Shown here: positions 32,715 to 32,781 of the stretch, piece by piece | Numbering within the stretch: position 1 is the stretch's first letter | Layout of the letters: every line of letters begins with the position of its first letter | From: Steroidobacter sp. | Lineage (GTDB): Bacteria; Pseudomonadota; Gammaproteobacteria; Steroidobacterales; Steroidobacteraceae | Assembly (NCBI RefSeq): GCF_016790065.1 | Contig: NZ_JAEUPY010000395.1 | Location: forward strand, 1 to 32,781 | DNA length: 32,781 bases | Direction: 5' to 3' | The notes under the pieces: generated by a model | What the model was told of the DNA's origin: nothing | Databases searched by the model: none | The model's input: the letters and a program-made list of their open reading frames with translations, nothing else | Position numbers and translations under genes: made by a program

Positions 32715-32781
32715 TTACTTCAGCTGCATGTCGTTCTTCACAGATTTGACGCCATTGACGGTGCGCGCCACTCTCATTGCG
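32715..32781 (-). CDS. C-terminal end of a BON-domain protein (partial)
   Basis: Reading leftwards from the window edge, an open frame encodes 21 residues, AMRVARTVNGVKSVKNDMQL plus a final Lys, and ends at TAA (32717-32715). The pattern A--VA--V-GV--V-N-- is the closing helix and strand of a BON domain, found in OsmY-like periplasmic stress proteins and other envelope proteins. The rest of the gene is outside the window, so its length, signal peptide and number of BON repeats are unknown. It is convergent with the HWE kinase. The position beside catalase, hemerythrin and a stress-type kinase fits an osmotic or envelope stress protein. Confidence 0.65.
   Translation of the reverse strand, partial: AMRVARTVNGVKSVKNDMQLK

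Overview
The window looks like chromosomal DNA of a GC-rich (roughly 60 % by eye), free-living Gram-negative proteobacterium with many TonB-dependent outer-membrane receptors. Three such receptors, a FecI/FecR surface-signalling pair, periplasmic S9 and amidohydrolase enzymes, a large-subunit catalase and a CheB-CheR-HWE hybrid kinase together suggest a Caulobacterales/Sphingomonadales-type or Steroidobacter/Xanthomonadales-type bacterium. I cannot fix the genus from sequence alone. No insertion sequence, integrase, tRNA, rRNA, CRISPR array or plasmid/phage hallmark was seen, and no gene-free stretch exceeds about 260 bp.

Positions 1-23757 form a nutrient-scavenging region centred on peptides, amides and esters. 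(1) A minus-strand operon holds an Lrp/AsnC regulator, a POT peptide transporter, an M24 hydrolase resembling ectoine hydrolase DoeA, and an S51 dipeptidase E-like enzyme (4064 down to 90). (2) Divergent to it is a plus-strand TonB receptor, then a terminator-like hairpin and a secreted amidohydrolase (4226-8394). (3) A long minus-strand set follows: S9 prolyl-oligopeptidase-type peptidase, ECF sigma factor, FecR anti-sigma, STN-domain TonB receptor, and a beta-propeller/amidohydrolase fusion (17727 down to 8391). (4) A second Lrp/AsnC gene diverges from the S9 gene. (5) A minus-strand set of TonB receptor, HSL-type lipoprotein esterase and beta-lactamase-fold serine hydrolase (23757 down to 18445) has a divergent TetR regulator, with a palindromic operator candidate between them.

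The working model is that receptors import peptides or related amides across the outer membrane, periplasmic S9, amidohydrolase and serine hydrolase enzymes trim them, POT carries small peptides into the cytoplasm, and M24/S51 enzymes finish the job. Each block has its own regulator: Lrp, sigma/FecR, Lrp or TetR.

Positions 24590-32781 form a stress and signalling region: a hemerythrin protein and a glycine/alanine-rich membrane protein (minus strand), a KatE-type catalase preceded by a GGAAC-N16-CGTT element, a 1200-residue CheB-CheR-PAS-HWE histidine kinase (plus strand), and the end of a BON-domain gene (minus strand). The most interesting candidate system is the S9/sigma/FecR/receptor/amidohydrolase set. 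It has the gene content of proteobacterial lasso-peptide isopeptidase loci but no lasso biosynthesis genes nearby.
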